Positions 44,327-56,608 are shown, counted from the stretch's first letter. The stretch is DNA of 64,000 nt from Brachyspira hampsonii (GCF_001746205.1 NZ_MDCO01000009.1:248001-312000), one strand, 5' to 3'. Notes: generated by a model not told the origin, from the letters alone. Made by a program: numbers and translations.

Positions 44327-47005
44327 ATGCAGGAAACATTTTTTGGAAGCGAAAAAGAAGAAAATCAAAAACTCACACCTATGATGAGGCAGTATAAAGA
44401 AATTAAAGATAAATACAATGACAGTATACTTCTTTTTAGAATGGGAGACTTTTACGAGGTATTTTTTGATGATGCAAAAGTGGTGTCTGATATATTAGGA
44501 CTTACTCTTACAAAAAGAGCTAATGTTCCTATGGCTGGAGTTCCTTATCATGCTATAGACAATTATTTATCAAAATTAGTTAAATCTGGAATGAAGATTG
44601 CTATATGCGATCAAATGGAAGACCCAAAAACAGCAAAAGGCATTGTAAAAAGGGAAGTTACTCAGGTTATAACACCTGGTACTATTTCAGAAAATAAATA
44701 TTTAGAATCCAAAAGCAACAATTATCTAGCTTCTATAATAGTTTCAAAAAGCGAGAAAAATGCTGCTATATCTATATGCGATATTTCTACAGGAGAGCTT
44801 TATGCTTCAGAAATAAATTCTAACTTAGAAAATCAAAATGAAGCTGTAAAAGAAATTATTAATGAACTTACAGAAGAGATTATAAGATTTTCTCCTAAAG
44901 AAATTATGACTATAGAATCCGTTTCAGAAAGTATAATTATAAAAGAGATAAAAAATAAGTTTTCAAATATATTTTATAGTACAACAGCAAATTATACGGC
45001 TGAATACTCCTATGCATACAAAACATTAACTAATCATTTCAAAACAGTATCATTAAAAAGTTTTGGTATAGAAGAAAAACCTCTTTTAATATCGCTTTTA
45101 GGCTCAACAATATTTTATATTCAAGAGCTTTCAAAAACTTCACTTGAACATATATCCAATATTACACTATATAATAGAAAAGATTCAATGACTTTAGACT
45201 ATGCCACAATAGCAAGTTTGGAAATATTAGAAACAATAAGAAATGATAATAATAAAATGACATTGTTCGACACTATAGACAGAACAAAAACTTCTATGGG
45301 AGCGAGATATTTAAAAAGAATAATAGTAGAGCCATTATTAAATATTAATGATATAAATAAAAGACTTGATAATGTGGAGTTTTTCTATAAAAATCAAAAG
45401 TTTATGTATAAAATAAGAGATTTACTTCAGGATATTGGAGATATAGAAAGGCTTGCATCAAAACTAGCACTTTCAAGGATTAACCCTAAAGAGCTTGTAT
45501 CATTAAAAAGATTTTTAGTAACTTCACTTGAGGTTATAACCGAACTTGCTATGAACAATTTTGAGGATGTAAACTTTGAAGAGGTTAATGATATAAAAAT
45601 AATTACTGATTTGATAGAACGTGCAATATTAGAAGAGCCTAAAATAGTTATAAATGAAGGCGATATTATAAAAGATGATTATGATGAAACATTAAAAAAA
45701 TATAATGAAGCTAGAAGAGAGGGACGCTCTTGGATATCAGAACTTGAACATAATTATAAATTAGATACTGGAATTAATAATTTAAAAATACGCTACAATA
45801 ATGTTATAGGTTATTATATAGAAGTAACCAAAGCAAATGCCTCATCAGTACCAAGCGATTTTATAAAAAGACAAACATTAATAGGAAGTGAAAGATACAC
45901 CACAAGCAAATTAATGGAGTATGAAACTATTATCAATGAAGCTAATGAAAAAAGTTATGCTTTGGAGTATGATATATTTATAGATGTAAGAAATAAAACT
46001 AATGAATATTTAAACTCAATATTAAAAATGGCTAAAGTAATTTCTATAATAGATGTTTATTCTTCTCTTGCCTGCCTTGCTAAAGAGGATAATTATGTTA
46101 AGCCAATAATAACAGATGACGGAATAATAGATATAAAAGAAGGAAGACACCCAGTTGTAGAGGTCAATCTAAAAACAGAAAGTTTCATTCCAAATGACAC
46201 ATACTTGGACAGTAAAAATGAACATATGCTTATAATTACAGGACCTAATATGAGCGGTAAAAGTACATATTTAAGACAAACCGCTTTAATAGTGCTTCTT
46301 GCTCAGATTGGATCATTCGTACCTGCCGAAAGTGCTAAGATATCTATAGTTGATAGAATATTTACGCGTGTAGGAGCAAGCGACAATATTGCAAGAGGAG
46401 AGAGTACATTCTTAGTAGAGATGAATGAAACAGCATATATACTTAATCATTGTACAAACAAAAGCCTTGTGATAATGGACGAAATAGGAAGAGGAACTTC
46501 TACTTATGACGGGCTTTCTATTGCTTGGGCTATAGTAGAATATTTAGTTCATGAAGAAAATAAAAAAGCTAAAACATTATTTGCTACGCATTACCATGAA
46601 CTTACTATGCTTGAAGATTTAGAAGGTGTAAAAAACTATAAAGTATTAGTTGAAGAATATAAAGATGAAATAATATTTATGAAAAAAGTTACAGAAGGTG
46701 CAGCACAGTCAAGCTACGGAATATATGCAGCAAAAATAGCTGGAGCTCCTAATAAAGTGATAAAAAGAGCGGGCGAAATACTAAAAAAACTTGAAACTGA
46801 TGCTAGTATACAGGTTGAAAATATAGAATTAAATACTCAAAAATCAAAGGATATACTACCATTTTATGACAATACAAATAATGATAATATAGAAGAAAAA
46901 ATAAAAGAAAGCGAAATAGAAAAAGAAATTAAAGAATTAAATATAAATAATATTACCCCTATTGATGCTATGAATTTAATTAACAAATGGAAGAACATGA
47001 TATGA
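44327..47005 (+). CDS. mutS: DNA mismatch repair protein MutS
   Basis: 892 aa, full length. The mismatch-binding N-terminus has the F-x-E motif (GDFYEVFFDDA). Connector, lever and clamp domains follow. The ATPase has Walker A GPNMSGKST (639-647), Walker B SLVIMDEIGRGTST and the conserved FATHYHELTML. The C-terminal ~60 residues (acidic, helical) form the tetramerisation region. MutL is not nearby. The weak ribosome-binding site fits low expression. Confidence 0.97.
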   Translation: MQETFFGSEKEENQKLTPMMRQYKEIKDKYNDSILLFRMGDFYEVFFDDAKVVSDILGLTLTKRANVPMAGVPYHAIDNYLSKLVKSGMKIAICDQMEDPKTAKGIVKREVTQVITPGTISENKYLESKSNNYLASIIVSKSEKNAAISICDISTGELYASEINSNLENQNEAVKEIINELTEEIIRFSPKEIMTIESVSESIIIKEIKNKFSNIFYSTTANYTAEYSYAYKTLTNHFKTVSLKSFGIEEKPLLISLLGSTIFYIQELSKTSLEHISNITLYNRKDSMTLDYATIASLEILETIRNDNNKMTLFDTIDRTKTSMGARYLKRIIVEPLLNINDINKRLDNVEFFYKNQKFMYKIRDLLQDIGDIERLASKLALSRINPKELVSLKRFLVTSLEVITELAMNNFEDVNFEEVNDIKIITDLIERAILEEPKIVINEGDIIKDDYDETLKKYNEARREGRSWISELEHNYKLDTGINNLKIRYNNVIGYYIEVTKANASSVPSDFIKRQTLIGSERYTTSKLMEYETIINEANEKSYALEYDIFIDVRNKTNEYLNSILKMAKVISIIDVYSSLACLAKEDNYVKPIITDDGIIDIKEGRHPVVEVNLKTESFIPNDTYLDSKNEHMLIITGPNMSGKSTYLRQTALIVLLAQIGSFVPAESAKISIVDRIFTRVGASDNIARGESTFLVEMNETAYILNHCTNKSLVIMDEIGRGTSTYDGLSIAWAIVEYLVHEENKKAKTLFATHYHELTMLEDLEGVKNYKVLVEEYKDEIIFMKKVTEGAAQSSYGIYAAKIAGAPNKVIKRAGEILKKLETDASIQVENIELNTQKSKDILPFYDNTNNDNIEEKIKESEIEKEIKELNINNITPIDAMNLINKWKNMI

Positions 47006-47035
47006 AAATACCATATTGATTTTGGCTATTTTTTT
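47004..47035 (+). terminator. Weak terminator after mutS
   Basis: AATACCA pairs imperfectly with TGGCTATT, followed by a run of seven T. The stem is short, so read-through into the cupin gene is possible. Confidence 0.4.
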
Positions 47036-47093
47036 ATAAATTCAATTTTAAGAGGTTGCAAGCCGAAATTATACTATAATAATGAGGTGTACA

Positions 47094-47417
47094 ATGACTG
47101 AACAATACTATTACAAATCAACAACTGAAAGAGAATTTGACTGTGTAAAAGATGATGAAAGATTGATAGAAACTTTATCTGATAAAGGGTATACTGTTTA
47201 TGCCATTGCACAAAAGTCTAATCAATTAATACCATATCATGAACATCCTTCCGAAGAGATGGTAATAGTATTAAGCGGCAAAGTAAGATATATAGTAGAA
47301 GAAGAAATCGTAGATTTAGAAGAAGGCGACATTATAAGAGTAAGACCGCATTCTGTTCATTCTATGATAGGAATTTCTGAAAATGGTATATCAAATTTGC
47401 TTTTGGTATTCATATAA
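47094..47417 (+). CDS. Small cupin-domain protein
   Basis: 107 aa from the ATG at 47094; the upstream in-frame ATG at 47082 overlaps the ribosome-binding site GAGGTG. A single cupin barrel with metal ligands in PYHEHPSEEMVIVLSGKVRYI (motif 1, G(X)5HXH(X)3-4E) and EGDIIRVRPHSVHSM (motif 2). Function is not specified by sequence: isomerase, dioxygenase or sensor are all possible. The end GISNLLLVFI completes the barrel. Confidence 0.85.
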   Translation: MTEQYYYKSTTEREFDCVKDDERLIETLSDKGYTVYAIAQKSNQLIPYHEHPSEEMVIVLSGKVRYIVEEEIVDLEEGDIIRVRPHSVHSMIGISENGISNLLLVFI

Positions 47418-47466
47418 ATAAATATTTATAATATTTCATTATTTAATTTATATAATTAGATTTTAA

Positions 47467-47678
47467 GCCCACGCGTTAAACCAGCTATAAAAAATAAATC
47501 TAGTCATAATAAAAATTTATACTATAAGTTTAAAATCTATTTACCGCGTGCTGTTAAAGTCCATAAAATAAAAAATAGCTTGGGTGGGTATCATTTTTTA
47601 TGTATAAGTATAAAATATAAATAGAATTAAAAAGTCAAATAAAGTAAAAAGTAAAAAGTATAAAGGGCGGGGTATGTA
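47467..47678 (+). repeat. Modular GC-motif intergenic element, copy C
   Basis: CACGCG (47470-47475) with CGCGTG (47545-47550), the run GTTAAAGTCCATAAA (shared with copy A), TGGGTGGG from 47581 and AAAGGGCGGGG from 47662. Distances are 75, 36 and 81. A 17-codon frame on the - strand (47541-47594) is not kept in copy A, so the element is judged non-coding. Confidence 0.82.
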
Positions 47679-47715
47679 ATTTAATCTTAAAACCTTATTA
47701 CATTCCCCACCCTCT
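47662..47715. other. Tail-to-tail hairpin joining copy C and the inverted partial copy
   Basis: GGGCGGGGTATGTAAT (from 47665) pairs over about 16 positions with ATTACATTCCCCACCC (about 47697-47712), with G-U/mismatch at two sites. The two last motifs of oppositely oriented copies meet here. As RNA it would be a very stable GC-rich hairpin in AT-rich surroundings and may terminate cupin transcription. Confidence 0.65.
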
Positions 47716-47797
47716 AGGTTATTTTACTTTATATTTATATTTTAAATTATATTATCTATATAAGATTTATTCTCTTATTATAACCCCCACCCTAGTT
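47697..47797 (-). repeat. Partial inverted copy (copy E) of the GC-motif element
   Basis: On the - strand GGGTGGGGG (about 47782-47793) is followed after about 80 bases by GAGGGTGGGGAATG (about 47703-47716). These are the last two motifs of the element; the first pair (CACGCG/CGCGTG) is absent. The TAGGGTGGGGGTTAT variant differs from the + copies. It lies between copies C and D. Confidence 0.65.
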
Positions 47798-47819
47798 TTA
47801 TTTAAAATTTTAACTATAA

Positions 47820-48024
47820 TAACGCACGCAGAATATAATTATAAACATAAACAAAATCATCAATTCAACTTCAATTACATATAAAATTTAGTTAACCGTG
47901 CGTTAAATAAATCTTCACATTTAATAAACGCTTGGGCGGGCATGCTTTTACTAAAGAAGCAATAAATACAAAGAAAGTTTTTATTGCAGAATAAAGTGTT
48001 AAACTTTAAAGGGTGGGGAGTTAA
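47820..48024 (+). repeat. Modular GC-motif intergenic element, copy D
   Basis: CGCACG (47823-47828) with CGTGCG (47897-47902), TGGGCGGG from 47933 and AAAGGGTGGGG from 48008. Distances are 74, 36 and 75. It uses the CGCACG/CGTGCG type arms like copy B rather than CACGCG/CGCGTG. It ends about 20 bp before the dcd stop codon. Confidence 0.8.
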
Positions 48025-48043
48025 ATAAATTTTTAAACATAGT

Positions 48044-48562
48044 TTATTTAAAATCCTTATAAAGCATACTAGGCTGAACATCTGTATTATTCTGATATTT
48101 ACTGCTCGTATACTCTTCATATTCTCCGTCTATAGTGTGATAATAAAGCTGAGCTATTTCTACATTAGGATATATTATAATAGGCTTTATGCAGAAAATT
48201 TCCAAAGTCCAATATCCAGCAAAACCTACATCTCCGAATCCTGCAGTAATATGAATAAAGATTCCAAGTCTTCCTATAGATGATCTACCCTCTATCATAG
48301 GAACAAAATTTTTGGTACTTGTATACTCTAAAGTTCTTCCTAAATATAATTCATTAGGTTTTAATTCATAACCGCTTTTTGGTATTATTATCTCCTCTAC
48401 ATCATTAGCTTTTTTCATATCCAGAATTTTATCTTTGTATACTAAAAGTTTATTATGAAGTTTCACATTATAGCTATTTGAATTTAATTGTTTTCTATTA
48501 AATGGTTCTATTATTATATCTCTGCCAAGATTTTTTTCTATTTCAAGCCCAGACAAAATCAT
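48044..48562 (-). CDS. dcd: dCTP deaminase
   Basis: A 172-aa trimeric enzyme that deaminates dCTP on the way to dUMP. Motifs: NSYNVKLH, EGRSSIGRLGIFIHITAGFGDVGF followed by GYWTLEIF, with the catalytic Glu in TLE, and AQLYYHTIDG. It is somewhat shorter than the E. coli enzyme. Whether it is the bifunctional dCTP deaminase/dUTPase cannot be told by eye. It is transcribed away from pgi with a 117-bp divergent gap. Confidence 0.93.
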   Translation of the reverse strand: MILSGLEIEKNLGRDIIIEPFNRKQLNSNSYNVKLHNKLLVYKDKILDMKKANDVEEIIIPKSGYELKPNELYLGRTLEYTSTKNFVPMIEGRSSIGRLGIFIHITAGFGDVGFAGYWTLEIFCIKPIIIYPNVEIAQLYYHTIDGEYEEYTSSKYQNNTDVQPSMLYKDFK

Positions 48563-48679
48563 CTATTTGTATCCTATTTTTATAATATTTTTATTTAAGA
48601 AATTATCAATTATTTTCTTTATTTTTCGGTATTATTATAGTATAATTTACACACTAAAATAAAATGATGGAGTTATTAA

Positions 48680-50011
48680 ATGCTATCTATAAATTATAAA
48701 AATGTATTAGGATTTTTACAAGAGCATGAATTAGAATACCTTTCTGAACATGCTAAATATGCAAATGAACTTCTTGAAAACAAAAAAGGTGCTGGTAATG
48801 ACTTTCTGGGCTGGGTTAATTTACCAACTGAAGCTTTGAAAATGGTTAAAGAAATTGATGAATTAGCTAAAGAAATAAGAGAAAATGCTGAAGTATTGGT
48901 ATCAGTTGGTATAGGAGGATCTTATTTAGGCGGAAAAGCAGTAATTGAATCATTTTTAAATCCTTTCTCTCAGGCTAAAAAAGGAAATACTCAAATCGTA
49001 TATGCCGGTCATAATATGAACGGTGAATATTTTAAGCATTTACTTGATTATTTGGAGGGAAAAGATTTTTACATTAATGTAATATCAAAAAGCGGTACTA
49101 CAACTGAACCTGCTATAGCTTTCAGAATGCTTAAAGAATATGCTGAAAAAAGATACGGAAAAGAAGGTGCTGCTAAAAGAATAATAGCCACTACAGATAA
49201 GGCTAAAGGAGCTTTAAAAACATTATCCAATGAAAATAAATACAGAACTTTTGTTATACCTGATGATGTAGGCGGAAGATATTCTGTACTTACTCCTGTA
49301 GGTCTTATACCTATTGCTGCTGCTGGAATCAATATAGAAGAGTTTGTTAAAGGTTTTGATGCTATGGCTAAATTAACTAAAGAAATGGATTATAAGAAAA
49401 ACCCTTCTATGTTATATGCTATGCTTAGAAATGCACTTTATACTAAAGGATACAGCACAGAAATAATGGTTAATTATATACCTAGAATGCACTATATATC
49501 AGAATGGTGGAAACAATTATACGGAGAAAGCGAAGGTAAAGATAAAAAAGGAATATTCCCTGCTTCTGTTGATTTCTCTACCGATTTGCACTCTTTAGGT
49601 CAGTTTATACAGGACGGTAAAAGAGGATTGTTTGAAACTGTTATAAGAGTTGATAAAGAAGATATTGATTTAAAAATACAAAAAGAGGCATCAGATTTAG
49701 ACGGACTTAATTATTTAGACGGAAAAACTTTGCATGAAATAAATAAATCAGCATTGGAAGCTACAGTATTAGCCCATGTTGACGGAGGAGTACCAAATAT
49801 AATAGTAGATATTGATAAAATTACTCCTTTCACTATTGGAGAACTTTTATATTTCTTTGAAAAAGCATGCGGTATCTCAGGTTATATGCTTGGAGTTAAT
49901 CCTTTTGATCAGCCTGGAGTTGAAGCATATAAGAAAAATATGTTTGCTATGCTCGGTAAAAAAGGTTATGAAGAAATGGGTAAAACTCTAAGAGCTAGAT
50001 TAGAAAAATAA
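48680..50011 (+). CDS. pgi: Glucose-6-phosphate isomerase
   Basis: A 443-aa glycolytic enzyme of the short bacterial type. SIS folds: SVGIGGSYLGGKAVIE, VISKSGTTTEPAIAF and the signature DDVGGRYSVLTPVGLIP. Catalytic Glu lies in the QLYGESEGK segment and Lys near the C-terminus (GVEAYKKNMF). The ribosome-binding site is GATGGAG. Full length. Confidence 0.97.
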   Translation: MLSINYKNVLGFLQEHELEYLSEHAKYANELLENKKGAGNDFLGWVNLPTEALKMVKEIDELAKEIRENAEVLVSVGIGGSYLGGKAVIESFLNPFSQAKKGNTQIVYAGHNMNGEYFKHLLDYLEGKDFYINVISKSGTTTEPAIAFRMLKEYAEKRYGKEGAAKRIIATTDKAKGALKTLSNENKYRTFVIPDDVGGRYSVLTPVGLIPIAAAGINIEEFVKGFDAMAKLTKEMDYKKNPSMLYAMLRNALYTKGYSTEIMVNYIPRMHYISEWWKQLYGESEGKDKKGIFPASVDFSTDLHSLGQFIQDGKRGLFETVIRVDKEDIDLKIQKEASDLDGLNYLDGKTLHEINKSALEATVLAHVDGGVPNIIVDIDKITPFTIGELLYFFEKACGISGYMLGVNPFDQPGVEAYKKNMFAMLGKKGYEEMGKTLRARLEK

Positions 50012-50037
50012 TTAATTATCATAATATATTAATTAAT

Positions 50038-50072
50038 AAAGCTGATAATAAGTATTATTTATTATCAGCTTT
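50038..50072 (+). terminator. Terminator of pgi
   Basis: A 13-bp perfect stem (AAAGCTGATAATA 50038-50050 with TATTATCAGCTTT 50060-50072), then a T-rich tail. Confidence 0.8.
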
Positions 50073-50389
50073 AACTTTTAAATATCTATTATTTTTTACT
50101 TAAATAAAATATATTAAACCTTTTATTTGCTTTTTATATATTATTTCAAATTTATTTTTTAAATTCTTTTATATATACAGCATCTTTATTTTCTTTATGA
50201 CAATATATGATTTCAATGATAAAAATCATTGAATTATAATAATTTTTAATAATATTGATATCTAATCATCTAAGATGAATTATTTTTTAATAAAATTATT
50301 TCATATCCTTTTCAGATATTATTTTCACATTGTATTTATTTATATTTAGTGTATAAACTATATAATTAATAATTTTAAGGGAAAACATT
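50073..50389. other. AT-rich intergenic DNA with small palindromes
   Basis: No gene is seen. TTCAATGAT (50212-50220) pairs with ATCATTGAA (50225-50233), and TCATCTAAGATGA (about 50267) is a perfect odd palindrome. Either could be a regulatory site for the lipoprotein gene at 50390, but nothing ties them to a known regulator. Confidence 0.4.
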
Positions 50390-51067
50390 ATGAAAAAAAT
50401 ATTAATACTTTTTGCTGTTTTTATCTCAATAATATCATGCTCTGATAAAACGGAAAAGATATCAGACAATTTAAATCAAGATAATCAAAAAACATTAAAA
50501 ACAGGAGAATGGTATATTGCTCCTAAACAGATAAATGCTGTAGATGAAGATATTAAAACAATTTTTGATAATACAGTGCAAAATCTATTAGGAGTAAAAA
50601 GAGAGTTAATGCTTTATCTTGGTAAACAGTTAAGTGATGGTATAAACTATGCTTTTATTTGCAGAAGTGAAATAACATATCCTTCAGCACTTCCATATTA
50701 TGAAATTATTATATGCAATGTATCTAATTCAAATGAAATATCTATAGTAAAATTAGAAAAGATAATAGAAAGCAGTCAGGGCAGTATTGGAGGCATAGTA
50801 TGCACATCGTCTGATGAAGCTAAAATTAATATATCAAATTCTAAAGAAGCTAATAATATTATCAATGTATTTAAAAATGCAGTTAAAGATATTAAAGATA
50901 TAAAATATACACCTGAACTTTATGCTGCAAACCAAGTTGTAAAAGGAATCAATTATTATTTTATAGCCCATGCCGAACTTAATGACGGCACTCATTCAAT
51001 AAAATTAGTAACAATAAATAATTTCATGGAATCAAGCGAAGTGATTGAAGTAAAAAATATTTTGTAA
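50390..51067 (+). CDS. Lipoprotein with two cystatin-like repeats, unknown function
   Basis: 225 aa with lipobox IISC (Cys17). Two halves look alike: LMLYLGKQLSDGINYAFICRSEI (about 84-106) and LYAANQVVKGINYYFIAHAEL (about 184-204). Each is a helix followed by Q-x-x-x-G-x-N-Y-x-F-I, the pattern of cystatin-type folds (Q-x-V-x-G and a following strand). The first half has extra Cys residues. No pathway is suggested by neighbours; the downstream VWA protein is also an envelope protein. Confidence 0.7.
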   Translation: MKKILILFAVFISIISCSDKTEKISDNLNQDNQKTLKTGEWYIAPKQINAVDEDIKTIFDNTVQNLLGVKRELMLYLGKQLSDGINYAFICRSEITYPSALPYYEIIICNVSNSNEISIVKLEKIIESSQGSIGGIVCTSSDEAKINISNSKEANNIINVFKNAVKDIKDIKYTPELYAANQVVKGINYYFIAHAELNDGTHSIKLVTINNFMESSEVIEVKNIL

Positions 51068-51183
51068 TATATGCAATTTTATAATTATGTAAACTCATTA
51101 TTAAAAATATTGTATTTCAATTAACATAACAATGCAGGTTTATGATATCCTAAACCGATAATAACTTGTAAGAGGGTATCAAC

Positions 51184-52860
51184 ATGAAAAACATAAGATA
51201 TAAATATTTATTTGTTATTTTATCGGTAGTATTCATTTCTACTTTAGAAAATTTATATAGTCAGATAGCTGTAAATACTTATTCTTTGGAAATCAGTACT
51301 AACGATATAGAAATAGTTAAATTTATAAATGGCTATCAGCTTTATTTAAAGAAAAAGCCGAATGTATATGGATATAAAATACAATTAAAAAGACAAGACG
51401 GATTTAATTCCTATCTTTATATTGATAACAGCGGCAATTCTAATTCTATAGTTAGAATAAAAGAAAGCGATTATCATTATAAACTTGGAGAAGTATTTAA
51501 AATATTTATTCCTCAAAATATCTATTTAGATAATAGAAATAATAATTCTTTATTTACTTTAAGGGATAATATTAGTCTTATTTTAGAGGCTTATGATATC
51601 AATAATAATACCTTAATAAATAATGAAATAATATTAAAGGCAAATAATGCTGATATTTCAACACCTACTATAACACTTAGAAATGTAGAAAAAGAAGGAG
51701 ATCTGTATGCATTTTATTTGTACTACTCCGGAGGCGATAACGGAGAATATGCATTTTATGTAAGAGAAGGAAGAACAAATACGGCATATAAATTGATAGA
51801 TACTTCTTATGGAAATACTGCTAATTATGATAAAAGCGGTATTATATTAGAGGATACATTTAACAGATCTTTAGGTAAAAAACTTTATATAAAAGCATAT
51901 TTTAAACAGCTTCCTGAAGACAGATATTTATCTTTCAATGTATTTAATACTCAAGGTCAAAGTTTTACTTTTCCTATAGATTATGTTATAGAAACTACAA
52001 ATGTAAAACAAGAAGTAATACCGCCTCCAATGCCTAGCGGAGGAAATGAGGGACCAGTAAAAATAAGACCTTCAGATAAAATTATAGAAACTTCTACTAA
52101 TACTATAATAGTAAAAAAAGATGTTCCTATTAAGAAAGAAAGCAATCAAATAAAAATTTTATCTTCTGCTAATATAGTTGAAAAACCTGTAATTAATGAA
52201 GAGCCTGCAATTGATAAAAAGCCTGCTGAAGATGAAAAATATAATTACAACTTGGAGGCTATGAATAACTTAAATAATGCAAGCAAATCATTTAATACTC
52301 CTAATAATTATGTAAGAAATGCAGAGGAATTAAGTGATAAATTTAAAAGCATTGTTGAAAGATATAAAGATAAAGGAAGTATCGATTTAGTTGTAGTGTT
52401 GGATACTACAGAAAGTATGCATCCATATTTGAAAGCAATAAAAAGAGATATAAGAGGTATGGTTACAGAATTATTTGATAATCATAAATATTCAAGAGTA
52501 GGTTTTTTGCTTTACAGAGATGTTAAAGATACTTATCTTACAAAAAAAATAGAGTTCAGTGATAATATTAATTTTATCAATAGAGAAGTTAATTATTTCT
52601 ATGCGGCAGGAGGCGGAGATAAGGCAGAACCTATGTATGAAGCTTTGCAGGAAGCATTAGAAACTTTTGAGTATATAAATCAAAAAAGATTAATAGTAGT
52701 TATTACAGATGCACCTTCTAAAGTAATAGGAAGAGCTGATTTAGATTTAAATTTATCTACAGCTAAAGAAAAGAATGTTTCTGTAGAATTTATATTAGCT
52801 TCCGAAATAGAAGAAGAGGAAGATCTTTCTGATGATTATTTATACTTTTTTAATTTTTAA
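51184..52860 (+). CDS. Secreted von Willebrand factor A domain protein
   Basis: 558 aa with a signal-type N-terminus (about 1-27, LENLYSQ). Residues ~30-275 are strand-rich and tandem Ig-like. A Pro/Lys/Glu-rich linker follows (~278-350). The C-terminal VWA domain (~395-550) has the MIDAS DTTES in SIDLVVVLDTTESMH, RVGFLLYRD, and a third-loop VVITDAPS. Metal-dependent adhesion or protein binding at the cell surface or in the periplasm is likely. The end (EEEEDLSDDYLYFFNF) is acidic and aromatic. The ribosome-binding site is AGAGGG. Confidence 0.8.
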   Translation: MKNIRYKYLFVILSVVFISTLENLYSQIAVNTYSLEISTNDIEIVKFINGYQLYLKKKPNVYGYKIQLKRQDGFNSYLYIDNSGNSNSIVRIKESDYHYKLGEVFKIFIPQNIYLDNRNNNSLFTLRDNISLILEAYDINNNTLINNEIILKANNADISTPTITLRNVEKEGDLYAFYLYYSGGDNGEYAFYVREGRTNTAYKLIDTSYGNTANYDKSGIILEDTFNRSLGKKLYIKAYFKQLPEDRYLSFNVFNTQGQSFTFPIDYVIETTNVKQEVIPPPMPSGGNEGPVKIRPSDKIIETSTNTIIVKKDVPIKKESNQIKILSSANIVEKPVINEEPAIDKKPAEDEKYNYNLEAMNNLNNASKSFNTPNNYVRNAEELSDKFKSIVERYKDKGSIDLVVVLDTTESMHPYLKAIKRDIRGMVTELFDNHKYSRVGFLLYRDVKDTYLTKKIEFSDNINFINREVNYFYAAGGGDKAEPMYEALQEALETFEYINQKRLIVVITDAPSKVIGRADLDLNLSTAKEKNVSVEFILASEIEEEEDLSDDYLYFFNF

Positions 52861-52882
52861 ATAGGTATATTGATAATAATGA

Positions 52883-52915
52883 AAAAAGCCCTTACCGAAT
52901 AAGGTTTGGGCTTTT
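52883..52915. terminator. Bidirectional terminator between the VWA and PAP2 genes
   Basis: AAAAGCCC pairs with GGGCTTTT, with inner CCTTA/TAAGG pairing and T-rich or A-rich flanks on both sides, between convergent genes. Confidence 0.7.
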
Positions 52916-52921
52916 ATTATT

Positions 52922-53512
52922 TTATGGATTATCAAATTTATTTATAATTGCAATTTGATTTAGCCTGTATTCAATATTTAATTTATTAAAAATAAAATAT
53001 GTCAAACAAGATACAGTTATTCCAATGAATGCCCCAAATACTACATCACTAGGATAATGAACTACTAAATAAACTCTTGAAAAACCTATTAATACAGCAA
53101 TCAATACTGCTATAAAACTATATTTTTTATTAAAATAAAGAAAAATAGGAAAAAGAACAGCAAATGATGCAGTAGTATGAGAAGAAGGACAAGAAAAAGA
53201 GGTTTCAATATGCTTTCCAACAGCAATCCAATATTCTTGATAAATTGGCTCTGTAAAAGGTCTTTCTCTTGCTATTAATGGTTTTAATATAATAGCTCCT
53301 ATAAGTACAGATATAAATAAACTTACAGCCATATTAATACCACAAACTCTAGTTCTTTTTATAAATATTAATATGATTGTAAATATCATCAAAGGAATTG
53401 ATTCTCCTAAATATGTTATTGATGAAAAAAACATATCTAGTATATTGTAATTATTATGTAAACTATGAGCAAACTCTATTATACTTTTATCAAATATATT
53501 TATTATGTCCAT
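52922..53512 (-). CDS. PAP2-family membrane phosphatase
   Basis: A 196-aa inner-membrane protein with about five helices. The three phosphatase motifs are present: KPLIARERP (KxxxxxxRP type), PSSHT and SRVYLVVHYPSDV (SRxxxxxHxxxD). Family members dephosphorylate phosphatidic acid, phosphatidylglycerol phosphate or undecaprenyl pyrophosphate. The compact size suits a PgpB/BcrC-like role, but the substrate is not settled. Confidence 0.88.
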   Translation of the reverse strand: MDIINIFDKSIIEFAHSLHNNYNILDMFFSSITYLGESIPLMIFTIILIFIKRTRVCGINMAVSLFISVLIGAIILKPLIARERPFTEPIYQEYWIAVGKHIETSFSCPSSHTTASFAVLFPIFLYFNKKYSFIAVLIAVLIGFSRVYLVVHYPSDVVFGAFIGITVSCLTYFIFNKLNIEYRLNQIAIINKFDNP

Positions 53513-53604
53513 TTATAATTCCTATAGTTAATTTTTTAATAAAACAATTATATTGTAAATATGTAATAATTTTTTTTAGTAATGATATATATAAAAAAAT
53601 AGGA

Positions 53605-53636
53605 AAGGAGTAATAATTCCCCTTCCCTATTCTAAT
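53605..53636 (-). terminator. Terminator of the alpha-glucoside operon
   Basis: On the - strand AATAGGGAAGGGG pairs imperfectly with ACTCCTTTCCTATT and is followed by seven T. It lies about 25 bases past the end of the GH4 gene. Confidence 0.6.
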
Positions 53637-53660
53637 ATCATATAATTATTAAAAAAATAA

Positions 53661-56608
<2,948 letters not shown>

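Noticed and set aside
47541-47594. 17-codon frame inside repeat copy C (- strand)
   Set aside because: The frame is broken in copy A by a one-base length difference, so the element is not conserved as coding.
47581-47676. G-quadruplex formed by the GGGYGGG motifs
   Set aside because: Four G-runs exist but in two pairs about 75 bases apart, far beyond usual loop lengths; intramolecular quadruplex is unlikely without further evidence.
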